Positions 24,117 through 35,590 of a stretch of 64,000 nt of DNA are shown piece by piece. The stretch comes from Gonatopus flavifemur. Taxonomy: Eukaryota > Arthropoda > Insecta > Hymenoptera > Dryinidae. The notes below the pieces were generated by a model. That model did not search any database. It was given only the letters and a program-made list of their open reading frames with translations, and was not told the origin of the DNA. Each line of letters starts with the position of its first letter. Position 1 is the first letter of the stretch. Position numbers and translations under genes: made by a program. The stretch is taken from contig JAFFJZ010000009.1 in the NCBI GenBank assembly GCA_018340375.1, forward strand, positions 12,106,501-12,170,500, written 5' to 3'.

Positions 24117-26201
24117 GATACTCTATGAAGGATAATGATGTGCTTCAAAAATTGTTGAAGTATTCGACTTCTAAACATCGACAGTTATGGTTTCACAAAT
24201 AACACCCACTTGAAGATTATAACTTTTGGGAAAATGAGTTTTCCATCGGATCTTTGTACATAAATGACATTATAAAAAAAACCGATACGTGATTCCATCA
24301 GAGTAAACTCCTACAAAACCACCGAAGAAATTTTGCGCTGATTATTCATATCGAAATTTTCAACCGAAAAAGGTATTTTTCTGAAATTTTTTATATTTTA
24401 TGTCTTCTTGATGAAACAATATCAACTGAATAAATCGACCATCATATTACAAATTTGTTTTCAATTATACTTCATTCTATGGTATCGTTGGCTTCATCGT
24501 ACAAAACAAAAAAGGAGCACTCACATGAAAATTTGCATGCGATTGGCTTATAACACTGATTGTAACAGGTTTTCATAAAAAAAATTTGTTTATAATAGTA
24601 CTCATGAAAATTGGCCATGAAGAATGTTACAAACACCTGTTATTTGTAAACACTCAGTTATAAACAATCATCTACACAAATTACATAAAAATCCTTATTC
24701 CTTTGATTTCGTTTATTTTTCAAGTTTAAGACAACAAACTTTTAGGGAACTTTTTCTCAGAAAATTTGAAGTTTTAAAAATATTTTTCGAAGTATTTTAG
24801 AAAATTTGATCGCGTGATTCAAAAATACATTATTTTTGTTTTCGTTATGACAATTTTCCATTCTCCGACCCCTGGTTGTAATTGACATATTCCATAGGAA
24901 TAATACTAGGTCATGTTTTGAATAATCAATAACACGTTGATGATTATTTTGGTATTGAAATTGCGATTTTCAAAGAAAAAAATCATTATTGACTATGGTG
25001 ACTATGATTACCAGCCATTAGAGAAGAAACCAAGAGATTGTAATATTGAGGAACATGAATCGGCTATGGAGGTTCTTGATCAAATTCAGCAGAAATATAA
25101 AACTCCCTCGAGTGCTTCGGAAAAAGTATTACTCCTCACGCTTGCGCCAAAATCTTGGGATCGGAAGAGACTTGCTGACGAGTTTGAGACTTCTGAACGC
25201 CAAGCTAGGAAAGCTATGGAACTGGTAGAAGAAAATGGTATTTTAACGTCACCATCTCCAAGAAAGGGTCATGCTGTAGCTTTTGAAATGAAAAACAAGA
25301 TCATAAGTTTCTATAATGATGACGAAAATAGTCGTATAATGCCGGGCATAAAAGATTTTGTTTCAGTCAAAAAAGAAGATGGATCACGAGAGCACGTACA
25401 AAAGAGATTGATTCTGTGCAATCTTTCAGAATTATATTTTGCTTTCAAAGATCAGACAGGGCCGGCCCTAGGTATTTTGCCGCCCTAGGCGAAATCCCAA
25501 GACGCCGCCCACTACCCTGTAAAAAAACCTGTCAATTACAGTGAATGGTATATTCGCATCGTAAATTCGCAATTGAACACGAAAATTAGGATATTTAGTT
25601 AACTATAGAACAATAGAAGAATTAAATTTTGTATAGATTAGGAATAAAGTACTATATTTTCATGGAATGTTTCAGAAACATTCTGAAGAAATATTTCAGC
25701 ACACACAAATGATATTTGCCGAACGTCTTACGTAACATAAAAAATGCAGGTTTCCACAAATTTTAAAACACGTACTCTCTGGAACTTAAATCCACACCAC
25801 TAACACGTTTTGAGAACTTTCGACTTTTTTTGGTGGTACGCTTCATTATATTCTAATTCTCACGCACATAATATACTTCAAAATTCATTATAATCAAAAC
25901 TTGCCTTACTTGAAAACTCGTTCAAATGAAAAATTGCTGATCAACCCTGAGTAGACGTCGGTTCTCCATGCAATATTACTTCGACACACAATAAAACAAA
26001 AGATGAATGCACCGACAATACGATAGTCTTTTGTTAACCTATGAATCTTGCATGGAGGAAAAACAAAACACATATTACAAATTTCCAATGAAGCGATCCA
26101 AAATTGAATGGTATCTTATTGCAGTTCATAAAAAAATGTTCTTATTATGCAACTTCATGGATTTCTCAACAGGATATTCATAAGTAAAACACGAAGTCCT
26201 A

Positions 26202-26616
26202 CTCTGCTAAAAATGTCCCATAGAAGACGATAAAATTTTTCTTACGAGTTTCAATACGGTTCCTAAAATTGGAATCCCCATGCTGTATCGTGCGTTTACG
26301 ATAGAATTCTATTGATTCTCATCGCATCCTACAGGATTTGAGAAATGTACCTGGTTCTATCGTAAAATTCCTGTAGTAGAAAAAAGAATTATTCGCAAAA
26401 AAAAGGTTATAATTCTCCAAATAATTAATACTTTGTCTATGGGAAGTTCACTTTAGAACCACGTGAATTTTTCTTAAATCCTATAGAATACGATAAGAAT
26501 CGACAGAATTCTATCGTAAATAATTCACGATACAGCATCGGAATTCCAGTTTCAGGAACCGCATTGAAATCCATAGGGAAAATTTGATCGTTTTCTACGG
26601 GAAATTTTTTGCAGGG
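26202..26616. mobile_element. Palindromic MITE inside the hAT element
   Basis: 415 bases; arms of about 145 bases pair well (CGGTTCCTAAAATTGGAATC against the inverse of CGGTTCCTGAAACTGGAATT; GCTGTATCGTG in both). Ends CTCTGCTAAAAATGTCCC and inverted CCCTGCAAAAAATTTCCC, flanked by TA, so Tc1/mariner-like. Confidence 0.7.
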
Positions 26617-27559
26617 TATGAATTTCTGCTTACGATTCACCATAAATACCTACATGAATACACATTTGTGCAGGTTGAGAATAAAATACTTGGTTTTCAT
26701 ATGATGTTTCGACAACCCTCTGAGAACGTACCATAGCATACGTAAGAAACGTCATCGAAACGTGTATTCCAACATGATAAACCAATGTTCTCGAAACGTT
26801 TGGAAAACGGACTTTTGAAAACGAAAATCTGTGAAACCATTGATACGTTGGTTTTCGGTGCTGTTTAGGATACTGCTTCCAATACTGCTGCGAGACAATG
26901 TTGAATGCTATTGTCGGATGATAACTCACTGAGAAAAGTATTTATTTATAGTCAACAAGATTCGTTAATAGTTAACAAATCCTATATTTGCTTATGGGGA
27001 AATAAATATTGAGTTGTTATCATCCAGCGTCATATTTGAGATCATTTTTTGTATCAAATCCATATTTGTTAACTATTAACAAACCGTGTTTTTGTGTGAA
27101 ATTCCTGTTTTATAATTCTCAAACTTGGGAATGTACATCAAAGCATTGTTAGATTGCCTGAATGTGATATGAGGTTGAGAAAATTGTCGCATAATTTGCT
27201 TTGAATATTCGTGAGAATGAGCCAAATCAAACAAAATTGGAATGACACTCTGGAATTAATCAAATGAAATGATGAATTATGCGGGAGAATATTATCACTG
27301 TTAGAAAAACATGTCTTAAATTTAATGATAATTATCATAAAATTTTTTGCAGAATATTCTATTAGATTTAACAATGTATTTTATAATAAAAATTGTGTAT
27401 TAAATTCAATAACTGTTACGAATTTTTGCCAAAATTCAGATTGGAAATTTGATTTATCACTAAATTTCTTCACGCTTCGTGAATTTTATGTTCTCGAGAT
27501 TCCTCTAGAGTGAGTTTGTACTCATCAATGTAAGTCAGGCAATTGAAGCACAAAATTTT

Positions 27560-27643
27560 GTGACCTAACGGGGAATCGAACCTGCTTTCCTACCTAACCT
27601 AACCTATTACGATCCAACGCTTCAACCACCTCGACTACATCAC
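27560..27643 (-). repeat. tRNA-like sequence (SINE head or tRNA relic)
   Basis: On the minus strand the sequence opens GTGATGTAGTCGAGGTGGTT, which includes a good A box, and later has a B box GGTTCGATTCCC. The ends GTGA and TCAC can pair as the outer acceptor stem. The T stem pairs poorly and the variable region is a GGTTAGGTTAGG tract, so it is not a functional tRNA by eye. Confidence 0.5.
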
Positions 27644-30136
27644 GATTGAAGAAACCGATTGAGAAATACGATGTGGTTTTAGATATCATATATGCTGACG
27701 TCATGACATCATACATGTAATAGGATTCGATCACAAAAAATTCATGAAAAAGTGAAATTTCATAAAAAAAGTTGTAAATCCCAGAATATTATTGATTTTG
27801 AAATGCACTTATGAAATTTCATAAGAATTCTTATATTAAATTCAAGAAATTTTCTAACAGTGATTGTAAAGTTGAACAAACTGAATGAAAAGTTATGGTG
27901 AAATATTTTAATAATTTTGTAGGAAAATTCAGCCTACAAGACTGTCTCTCATATTCTTTCCGGATAAAAAGGATTTCTTGAAACGCAAGAAAATTTTCAA
28001 TGTTCCATGGTTATACATATATATACACAACTATATATTCCGCTGCAATATAGATCGAGAGTCAAATCAAATTCAAGGTGTTCATGCCAAATCAAATTTC
28101 TTAATTATTAACAAATCTGTGTTTGAGAGGAAAGGATCGTATACACATTGGGAAACTGAATTATTGTATTGAAATTTAATTTGAAATTTGAGTCAATCAA
28201 CCATTCTTTTCTTCATATTCTCAGTTTACTAGTATTTATCTCATGAAAATCTTGTACTTATCAAACCGTCTATTTGTAAATTAGGAATCGTTTATTACTT
28301 GAGGGAAAAATAAAATCATTCTCATGAAATAAATGGACTAAATGAACGATTTGTTTGTTCTAAATGTCACATAAAATCAATCGTATGTATGCTAACTATG
28401 ATATTTATTGACAATTACCATATTTATTCATAATTGATGAATATTTTTGAACAGACGCCAAATAAATATATTCATTTAATATAAGTAAATTCTTCTCTCA
28501 GTGTAGGTTCTCACTCAATCGACATTTGATGTCTTGCATACATCACCTAATTATCATTATTCACCAGGTCATCTTTCTGATGCCGTTCTGAAACTGAATT
28601 AAAAAATAACTTATTTCTTGTAAAATGTGTACTGAAATTTATGCATAAAGACTTTTGCAAAAACCTTTTTTTAGAGGAAAATTGTAATTCTTATTCAGTA
28701 ATTGAGACACCATGAATTCTTAGGAAGATAGAGAATGTTTCTAATAAGTATTTTGTGTGTCATGTGTATGTGTATGTTCAGTATGGTTCTTACTCATGAT
28801 TTCTAGGATTTTGTTGTTTTTCCAAATTTTGCCGCCCCCTGAATCTTGCCGCCCTAGGCGGCCGCCTATACTGCCTATATGGACGAGCCGGTCCTGAGAT
28901 CAGAATTCTACTTTTCCGGTCAGTCTCTCTACATTCTCGCAGCTTAGACCTCGTAATTGCGTACTCGCTGGTGCTAGTGGAATGCATACTGTTTGCGTTT
29001 GTGTCCATCACGAGAATGTCAATTTAATGCTTGATGCGATAGATATTCAAAAATTAACATCCGGTACGAATAATTCAATCGCCACTCATCATGATGCTCT
29101 CGAAATGTTTTTATGTGAGAATCCATGTGCAGAATGTTATCTCGATGAATGTTTATTATGTCCTGGCGAAGAGGATTTCCAGAATTTTTTACAAACAGTT
29201 TTCGAAGACAACTGCTTCGAAAAACTCGAATATCCAATTTGGTAACAGACTGATGGTAGCACTTTGCGTACTGTAGTTGCAGATGCAAAAGATTTTTTAG
29301 AAGAACTTTCTCGTTGCCTTTCGAAACTCGAATTCCATTCATTCGTCGCGAAACAGCAGTCATCTTCTCTCAGAAGTTTGAAGGATAATTTACAAGAAGG
29401 AGAATTTTTAGTTTCATGCGATTTCACGGAAAATTATGCGTTTGTAGCCCAGAATGGTGCGCAGGGTTTCCACTGGAACAACGACCAAACGACAATTTTC
29501 ACCACTGTCATTTATTACAAACAAGAAAACGAACTCAGTCATCGGAGCATTGCTATTTTATCGGATAATTTGAATCACGATACAATCGCTGTGTACGAAT
29601 TCCAAAAAATTATAATAGCGTACCTGAAAGAGCATTTTCCACCAAGAAAAATTTTCTATTTTACGGATGGAGCATCTCAGCACTTCAAGAATAGATATAA
29701 CTCCAAAAATCTTTTGTATCATTACAAAGATTTTGGAATAGTAGCTGAATGGCATTTCCATGCAACCGCTCATGGAAAAGAGCCTTGTGACGGTATCGGT
29801 GGTAATCTGAAACAACTAGCAGCTCAAGCGAGGCTTCAAGCGAGGTCTAAGCAGCAAATTTTTAATCCTGATGCGCTTTACGAATGGGCAAAGAGAAATC
29901 TATCAGAAACTGTTGTTTTTTTTAGTTCGAAGACAAATCATGAAATCACTGCTAAAAAGCTCAAAATTCGCTCCGAAACTGCAAAAAAAATCCCAGGCAA
30001 GCTCAAATATCATTGTTTCATGCCAACTTCGAACATGACTTTGCATTCACGAGTATTTTCGTCATCATTGAATGTAGATGTTTTCCCGAAGGTGAAAATT
30101 AAAAAAAAAATTAATACGAATAAGAAATTGCGCTAA

Positions 30137-31370
30137 ATATATCGCTTCGAGCAGAATTATTCCATATTTATTATATTATGCGTATTTATTCATGATTATG
30201 TTTTATAATTTCAAAAGCTGTTATTGATAAAGTTTGATAATATAATGGTACGGTAAAATTGTATGAAATCATCGGCATGATTGAAAAATCATATTTTATT
30301 GAAAAACAGTTCGTTCCACATCAATTCCACGTCAACGGTATGACGAACCGTATCAAAACGTTCAGTAGCTAATAGGAATATGCGACACGCGCGCTTCAAA
30401 CCGTTGCGAATGCCAGATAAAATTCTTCTCCCATGATTTCTCCTACATGATTCTGAAGCTGAAGAATCCAGCTTTCAGATGAGCTAGCTTAAAAAATTTT
30501 CAAAATTGTCGAAATTGAAAAAAAATACGAAAATAACTTTAAACTTGCTAAATTTGTTGGAAAAAATTTTTTCCCACAAAAACAGACTACGCCATTGTGA
30601 AGAACAGAAAAAAAGCTACGAAAAACAATATCGAAAATGATTTGATAAAAAAATTTAATTCAAGAAATTATATCTTCAAAAGAGCTTATCAAACAAAATC
30701 TGTGAATTTTGGACCCCTGTAGTTTGATAACCAGAGGTACCAGAGCTGAATCCTTTATAGGATCAAAAGTCACTCACTAGTACTACATTTCAGTGAAATT
30801 TCCGAAAGATTGAGGAGGCAAACATTTTTGAGCTGGTACGCTTGAGAAATTTTACCCCATAAGTCAAAATCAGACCAAAGTCGGGCCGAGCTTGAGCCAT
30901 TTGTTAATTCCTATCTGGGTTGCACCGCTGAACCCCACATATCCCATAACAAAAGGAAATGTTCTGTTGAAAGTTGAACAACAACAACAACAATGCAATA
31001 ACAAAATGATAATGTTTGAAGAACCAAAACTTCGCTGAAACAAGAAGGGTGTTTGCTCGTTTACGTAACAAAAAGAAGAATACTTTGTTGCCACAACAAA
31101 ACTTCTCTGTCGGTGAAAATTGCAAATTCTCTTAGCACAAATTTTAATGAGGATTTTTACATAAACACTAAATGTGAACTCACGATGAGGTGAACTGTCC
31201 AAATACCGTGGATTGAATTTTTAAATATGAATAATAGGTATAATAATGCATTCGAGTAATAATGACATTCAATAGCATACAGAAAAAATGTATCCAGAGA
31301 ATTTTATATTTCCGGTCATATTAATTTTTATTATTCGTGTTCAAAGATGGGTATTCACGGTATTAGGTTG
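30137..31370. other. Nothing recognised
   Basis: AT-rich flank downstream of the split DDE-like gene. A short (CAA)n run lies near 30980. No protein motif and no inverted end matching the upstream side of that gene was found. Confidence 0.45.
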
Positions 31371-31374
31371 TATT

Positions 31375-32290
31375 AGTAACACGGTATTTGGTCAGTTTAC
31401 ATCCGATACCAGAGCATCACACAATTGAAGACCCAGATGTTAAAACTCGCTAAGCGCTTGAACACGTATCGAATCTGATCCAGGAGCCCAATAGAACGAA
31501 AAAAAAACATCAAAATGGAAGATAATAGTATATTGTTCATCAAGGGGGAAAAGTGGGAAATTTCCGAAAATCACACGAGTGATTTCCCACTTCTCTCCGA
31601 GGTGAACATACTATTTTTTCCCACAACTGCGAGGAAAGTGAAAATCATCTGTTTAATTGCATATAAAATATTCATATGCATATTTCAGAACGAAAAGATA
31701 GTTTGTATTTCCCTCCCGCTGTGACACATTCGCTTGGAATTCAGCACTTTCTCCCCTAAAAATAGGTCAGAAAACATCAACTTTCCGTGCAGATGTGGGA
31801 AAAAAAATATAACCTGTTAGAACCCATCAAAGCATACATTTTTCTCCTGAAAAATTTTTCTCCCACCATCAATAGTTCGTGGGATAAAAATTAAAACGTG
31901 AACATTTTCATTTCCTCAAAATCAATAGAATTCCAATTATATTTTACGATTACTCAGCGGGAATTGATTGGGAAGACTTGAAATTTGGTGTACAGCTTAA
32001 CCAATGTCCCCGATAACAACTACTGAGTTAAATTTGTCAAAGTATCTGATCGTTCATCAATATTTGATAACGGACGGATGTTGTTGAAAACACGCGTTTC
32101 CAAGTTGCCACAAAAAAAAGTATGGAAGGAATTTTTGATTTGGAAAAACGCAAAGCGGCAAAGTTGTTCGTCAATGTTCGAAGAAGTTTTCCTGAAATTC
32201 TCAGCTCAATCGAGTGAAAAATGAAGGAGATATTAAACATTGTTCACAATGACGCGTCTCGCTTACCGTCAGGGCAATGCTACTGAACTA
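31375..32290 (-). repeat. Dispersed repeat, minus-orientation copy
   Basis: On the minus strand this repeats the plus-strand sequence around 33860-34195 and 35092-35330. Shared blocks include ACTTCTTCGAACATTGACGA, AATTCCTTC, TTGTTATC and TTTTGAGGAAATGAAAATGT. It lacks the non-LTR insertion found in the other copy, and so gives its empty site. It has its own extra block at about 31510-31790. Confidence 0.7.
31527..31612. repeat. Hairpin within the extra block
   Basis: AGTATATTGTTCATC ... AAGTGGGAAATTTCCGAAAATCAC pairs with GATTTCCCACTTCTCTCCGAGGTGAACATACTAT. This hairpin forms one end of a block that is absent from the related copy at 35200-35240. Confidence 0.55.
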
Positions 32291-32625
32291 CACTGAAGAA
32301 AACATTTCTCCCAACCAAATAAATAGTTTATTTGTCCTCTTTCCATTAAATATTTCTTAGAATTGATGGAATATTCAATCGAATTGAATAATGGAATGCT
32401 TGCCCCAAATAAATTGGTCTTCTTAAGAATGAATTCAATAGTCACAAGTAATCAGTTTTGGCATCTAATTGAATATTCAATTTCTACAAGTAAACCTTTT
32501 ATGGAGAGAGAACCAATAAGTATTTTTTCCTAACACTGTGCGCAAAGTTCGATTTTCCGAGCCTGTGTTGCGTGCGCAAAATGACTGATTTCCACACGGT
32601 AGTCAGACCAGTGCAGTAAAGTAAT

Positions 32626-32663
32626 AAGAGTGCGGTAAAGTACCTTTACCGCACGCTTATCAT
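32626..32663. repeat. Short palindrome
   Basis: GTGCGGTAAAG and CTTTACCGCAC are perfect 11-base arms around TAC. The flanks ATAAGA and GCTTAT extend the pairing with one mismatch. Confidence 0.6.
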
Positions 32664-33563
32664 TTTTCTACACGATTTGAACTCTCAATGTCTCTGAAGT
32701 TTAAATCGCTTATTGCAACGAATTTTTGTTCGAATGACTCATTTGTCTCAATGTAAAGTCGAATAAAAAAAATATTGAAACATGTCACCTACAGCATGAT
32801 GGTTTTTTTTTCATCTTTTTATCAACATGTTTGATCCTCATATTCCACACTGAAAAAAATTGTTAGTTGCCACAATCAAAAACCTACTCAATTTTTTAGT
32901 GAAATACAACATCAAATTGAATTACATTATTTTATGAATAACTGAATTTGATACCCAAAATTTCCTTCACGGAACTGAATTATAAAAAACACATGTGTTT
33001 CCTCGAATGAAAAATAAACTAAACTTGAAAATTTGCTGTCCATTTTATTTTCATTCCATATACAATGGTAATAAATTAATTTCGTCCACAGTGAAATATT
33101 CACATTGAAACCTCGATTGAGGCAATAACATTGTTCCTTTCATACTTCGTACATGACCTTTGGTTGTTTTGGAGATAACGAGGAATAGAGAGCGTTGTTT
33201 CGATCAAAATTCTACTGCACTTTTATGAGAATTCTTAAATTTAATAAGAAATTCTTAACGAAATGTTGCATTTCCGCATTAAATTCATTATTAACGAAGA
33301 AACTTCAAAATTTCTCACTGAAATTCAACATATTTATAAAATTTCATGCATATATATATTATTGAAATTTGGGAAGAAAATTCTCAACATTAGGAATTGA
33401 TTCATTCAATGTGATATCTTATGAAGTTTTATAACTTGTTTATGTATAAAAGTTTATAACATTTCTATGAAGTTTAAGGCAGATTTTTTCACAGCGTGTA
33501 TAATGTCTATTCTCTCATTACTAACTTTCTTGAAAAAACATGACATGATTTTTTTCTTGTCGG

Positions 33564-33640
33564 GCCCCCCCCCCCCCCGCGCGCAGGGGCTTCGCCCCTG
33601 CCTCTCGCCAGGGGCTCCGCCCCTGGACCCCTTTCGGTTT
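33564..33640. repeat. Poly-C run and GC-rich stem-loops
   Basis: A run of about 14 C is followed by CAGGGGCTTCGCCCCTG and CCAGGGGCTCCGCCCCTGG, two perfect short hairpins. The composition stands out sharply from the AT-rich surroundings. Confidence 0.7.
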
Positions 33641-33693
33641 TATTTACCATACATGTTTGGATCGTATTTGTAATCCTTGCCGCACCTTCTTAG

Positions 33694-33833
33694 GGAAAAT
33701 AGTATGTGAAACTCGTGCGCATTGGTGATTCCCCCACTCGCGTGGTTTGTCGCCCTCGCTCCGCTCGGGCGACAAATTTCACGCTCGTGCGGGAATCACC
33801 AACTTTGCGCACTTGTTGCACAATGTACTATTT
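33694..33833. mobile_element. GC-rich palindromic element
   Basis: About 140 bases that fold back on themselves: GGAAAATAGTA at the left against TACTATTTCC at the right, GTGCGCA and TGCGCAC inside, TTGGTGATTCCC against GGGAATCACCAA, and TTTGTCGCCC against GGGCGACAAA around a CTCGCTCCGCTC loop. Confidence 0.65.
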
Positions 33834-34195
33834 CCAGTGTACGATACATGACGTTGTATGCTCGGCGGTTTATAAATGAGTCGCCCCGTTGTAGACAATG
33901 TTCAATATTTCCATTTTTCACTAGATTGATTTGGAGTTTCAGAAAAACTTCTTCGAACATTGACGAACAACTTTGTCGCTTTGATTTTTCCAAATCGAAA
34001 ATTCCTTCGATACCTTTTGCCGTGCAAACTCGAAAACACGTGTTCTCAACACTATTTGTCTGTTATCAAATATTCATTGGACGATGAGATGGTTTGACAA
34101 ATTCAACTCTCTAGTTGTTATCGAGGATCATTGATGAAGCTGTATCCCAAATTTCGAATCTTTCAAATCAATTCTCGCTGAGTGATCGCAACATC

Positions 34196-35085
34196 TTTCG
34201 CGTAAGATGCAACCAGTCATGTTCTCATATGAATTGAACGGGTCTAGCTTAGAGGTTGTTCAGCGTATGCATGATTTAGGAACTATAATTGATTCTAAGT
34301 TCAATTTCACTATGCATTATCAAAATATGGTTAATACGGCTATGAAGCAACTCGGATTTCTGAAGCGTATGTCTAAAGACTTCAAAGAACCCTCAACACT
34401 CTTGACACTATACAATGCTCTTGTCAGACCTAATTTAGAATATGCGTCCCAGATCTGGTCGCCTCACCAAGATAAATATTTTAAACTGATTGAGAGAGTT
34501 CAGCACAATTTTTTGCGTTTCTTAGCTTTTAAAAATTTCACTCCCATGGCCGTGTCCTGCCATGATTATGGACCGTTAATGAGATCGTTTGACATGACCA
34601 CGCTTGAAGCTCGTAGGTTGGTTGACGATCTCGTTTTCATTTTCAAAATCATTAATGGTCAAATCAGCTGTCCTGAACTACTCTCTCTTTTAAACTTCAA
34701 TGTACCATCTAGAACTCTACGAAAGCCTTCGCTTTTCAATATTCCGATGTTCACTTCACATTATTTTTATTCTGATCCAGTCAACCGCATCTGTTGCTTG
34801 GCAAAATCATATAAAGATGATCTTGATTTCTTTTCGGGGTCAGTATCAATCTTTAAAAAATCGGCCCAGAAGGCTTTCTCTAAGAAGAGTGTGAGATTAT
34901 AATTTATGTATTATCCCATATCTATACTTTAAGGTTCGTGATAATTTACACCGTGTCTTATTATAATTTACTTTTTAGTACTTTATTTGAAAATTTTCTT
35001 TTGTTAACCGCCATGATATTGTTTACATACTTTTGTACCTAAAGGGCGTCTTAGCCCGTAAAATAAATCAAATCAAATCAAATCA
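34196..35085 (+). mobile_element. 5'-truncated non-LTR retrotransposon
   Basis: 890 bases ending in a tandem AAATC tail. Both flanks carry AACATC, a likely target-site duplication, and the inverted repeat at 31375-32290 provides the empty site. Only the C-terminal part of the second ORF is present. Confidence 0.85.
34207..34902 (+). pseudogene. C-terminal end of a non-LTR reverse transcriptase (CR1/Jockey-like)
   Basis: 231 open codons with the usual post-palm blocks: MHDLGTIIDSKFNFTMHY, QLGFLKRMSKDF, LVRPNLEYASQIWSP, and IERVQHNFLRFL. The catalytic palm (YxDD) and the endonuclease are missing through 5' truncation. The first ATG is an accident of truncation. The 3' UTR runs to about 35085. 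Not functional. Confidence 0.85.
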
Positions 35086-35384
35086 AACATCATTTGAATT
35101 CTATTCATTTTGAGGAAATGAAAATGTTCACTTTTTAATTCTTATCTCACAAACTATTGATCATAGGAATAAATTTCTCATAAGAAAAATGTGCATTTTC
35201 ATGGATTCTGATAGGTTATATGTTTTACTTTTCATTTTGACGTTTTTTTTTTCTTCACGTTTTCTTGGGCTCTCGGATGAGTGGTCGAGTGATCAGTGAG
35301 TATTAGCATCCGGGCCTTCAATTCCAACTCTTGAAAATTACATCAGTCTATAATGACCGTTCAATAATGTATTGTAGAATTTTG

Positions 35385-35590
35385 AATCGTTTATAAAGAC
35401 GAAACAAAAATTCAGACTAACAAAATCTGATAGATTCTCGTTATTCATCCTCACAAATTAACTCCTTGAAATTGGAAACATTGATTCAAGAATTCGCTGC
35501 AAGATTTCAGGTCTCCAACTGGGGTTGGGTCTGAATATTTCGTTATTCGTTTCAATGAACGATTCAAACTTCAGCAACATTCAATCATCT
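35385..35590 (+). repeat. Dispersed repeat, copy 2
   Basis: Same family as 22580-22800; blocks in common include TGCAAGATTTCAGGTCT, TGAATATTTCGTTATTC and ATTCAAACTTCAGCAACAT. Confidence 0.6.

Larger units (their letters stand above)
18304..24936. other. Gene-free stretch holding only repeats
   Basis: No reading frame here shows a protein motif. Supported contents are the palindromes at 18725-18988, 23310-23490 and 23860-24116, a tRNA-like head at 20950-21025, a dispersed repeat at 22580-22800, and a recurring word AAAATGTCCCCTCC (near 23222, 23583, 23737 and 23765). Around 22020-22120 a CG-richer patch contains CTTCGCTC and CTGCTCCGCTCG words. Confidence 0.55.
25457..28896. mobile_element. 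Non-autonomous hAT element
   Basis: 3440 bases flanked by a perfect 8-bp duplication AGATCAGA (25449-25456 and 28897-28904), the length typical of hAT. Ends begin CAGGGCCGGCCCTAGG and, on the other strand, CAGGACCGGCTCGTCC; both subterminal regions carry the words GCCGCCCTAGGCG and TTTTGCCGCC. There is no transposase frame inside. Contents are a palindromic MITE (26202-26616), a tRNA-like sequence (27560-27643) and otherwise featureless AT-rich DNA. The interrupted gene resumes in frame after it. Confidence 0.9.
24937..30136 (+). pseudogene. Repeat-family DDE-like protein of unknown type, split by a hAT element
   Basis: Two parts, 24937-25456 and 28905-30136, rejoin in frame once the hAT element between them is removed at its 8-bp duplication (FKDQ then NSTFPVSLS). 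Total about 580 codons from the first ATG. The N-terminal part has a possible helix-turn-helix (LADEFETSERQARKAMELVE) and SRIMPGIKDFVSVKK. The C-terminal part has Cys-rich CAECYLDECLLCPG and three acidic blocks: SCDFTENYAFVAQ, IFYFTDGASQHFKNR and HGKEPCDGIGGNLKQLA, which look like a DDE/DDD nuclease core (inference). I know this arrangement as a multi-copy 'uncharacterized protein' family of insects and some other animals. A TAA at 29243-29245 breaks the second part. Start codon uncertain. Confidence 0.6.
33860..35340 (+). repeat. Dispersed repeat, plus-orientation copy, with non-LTR insertion
   Basis: Partner of 31375-32290 in opposite orientation. It is interrupted between AACATC at 34190-34195 and AACATC at 35086-35091 by a non-LTR retrotransposon fragment; downstream the similarity resumes with ATTCTATTCATTTTGAGGAA. 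Confidence 0.7.

Noticed and set aside
27575..27610. Possible telomeric repeat (TTAGG)
   Set aside because: Only two to three units and inside a tRNA-like sequence; far too short for a telomere or interstitial array.
32290..32570. MITE with CACTGAAGAAAA ends
   Set aside because: The right side near 32545 does not give the inverse of the left end.
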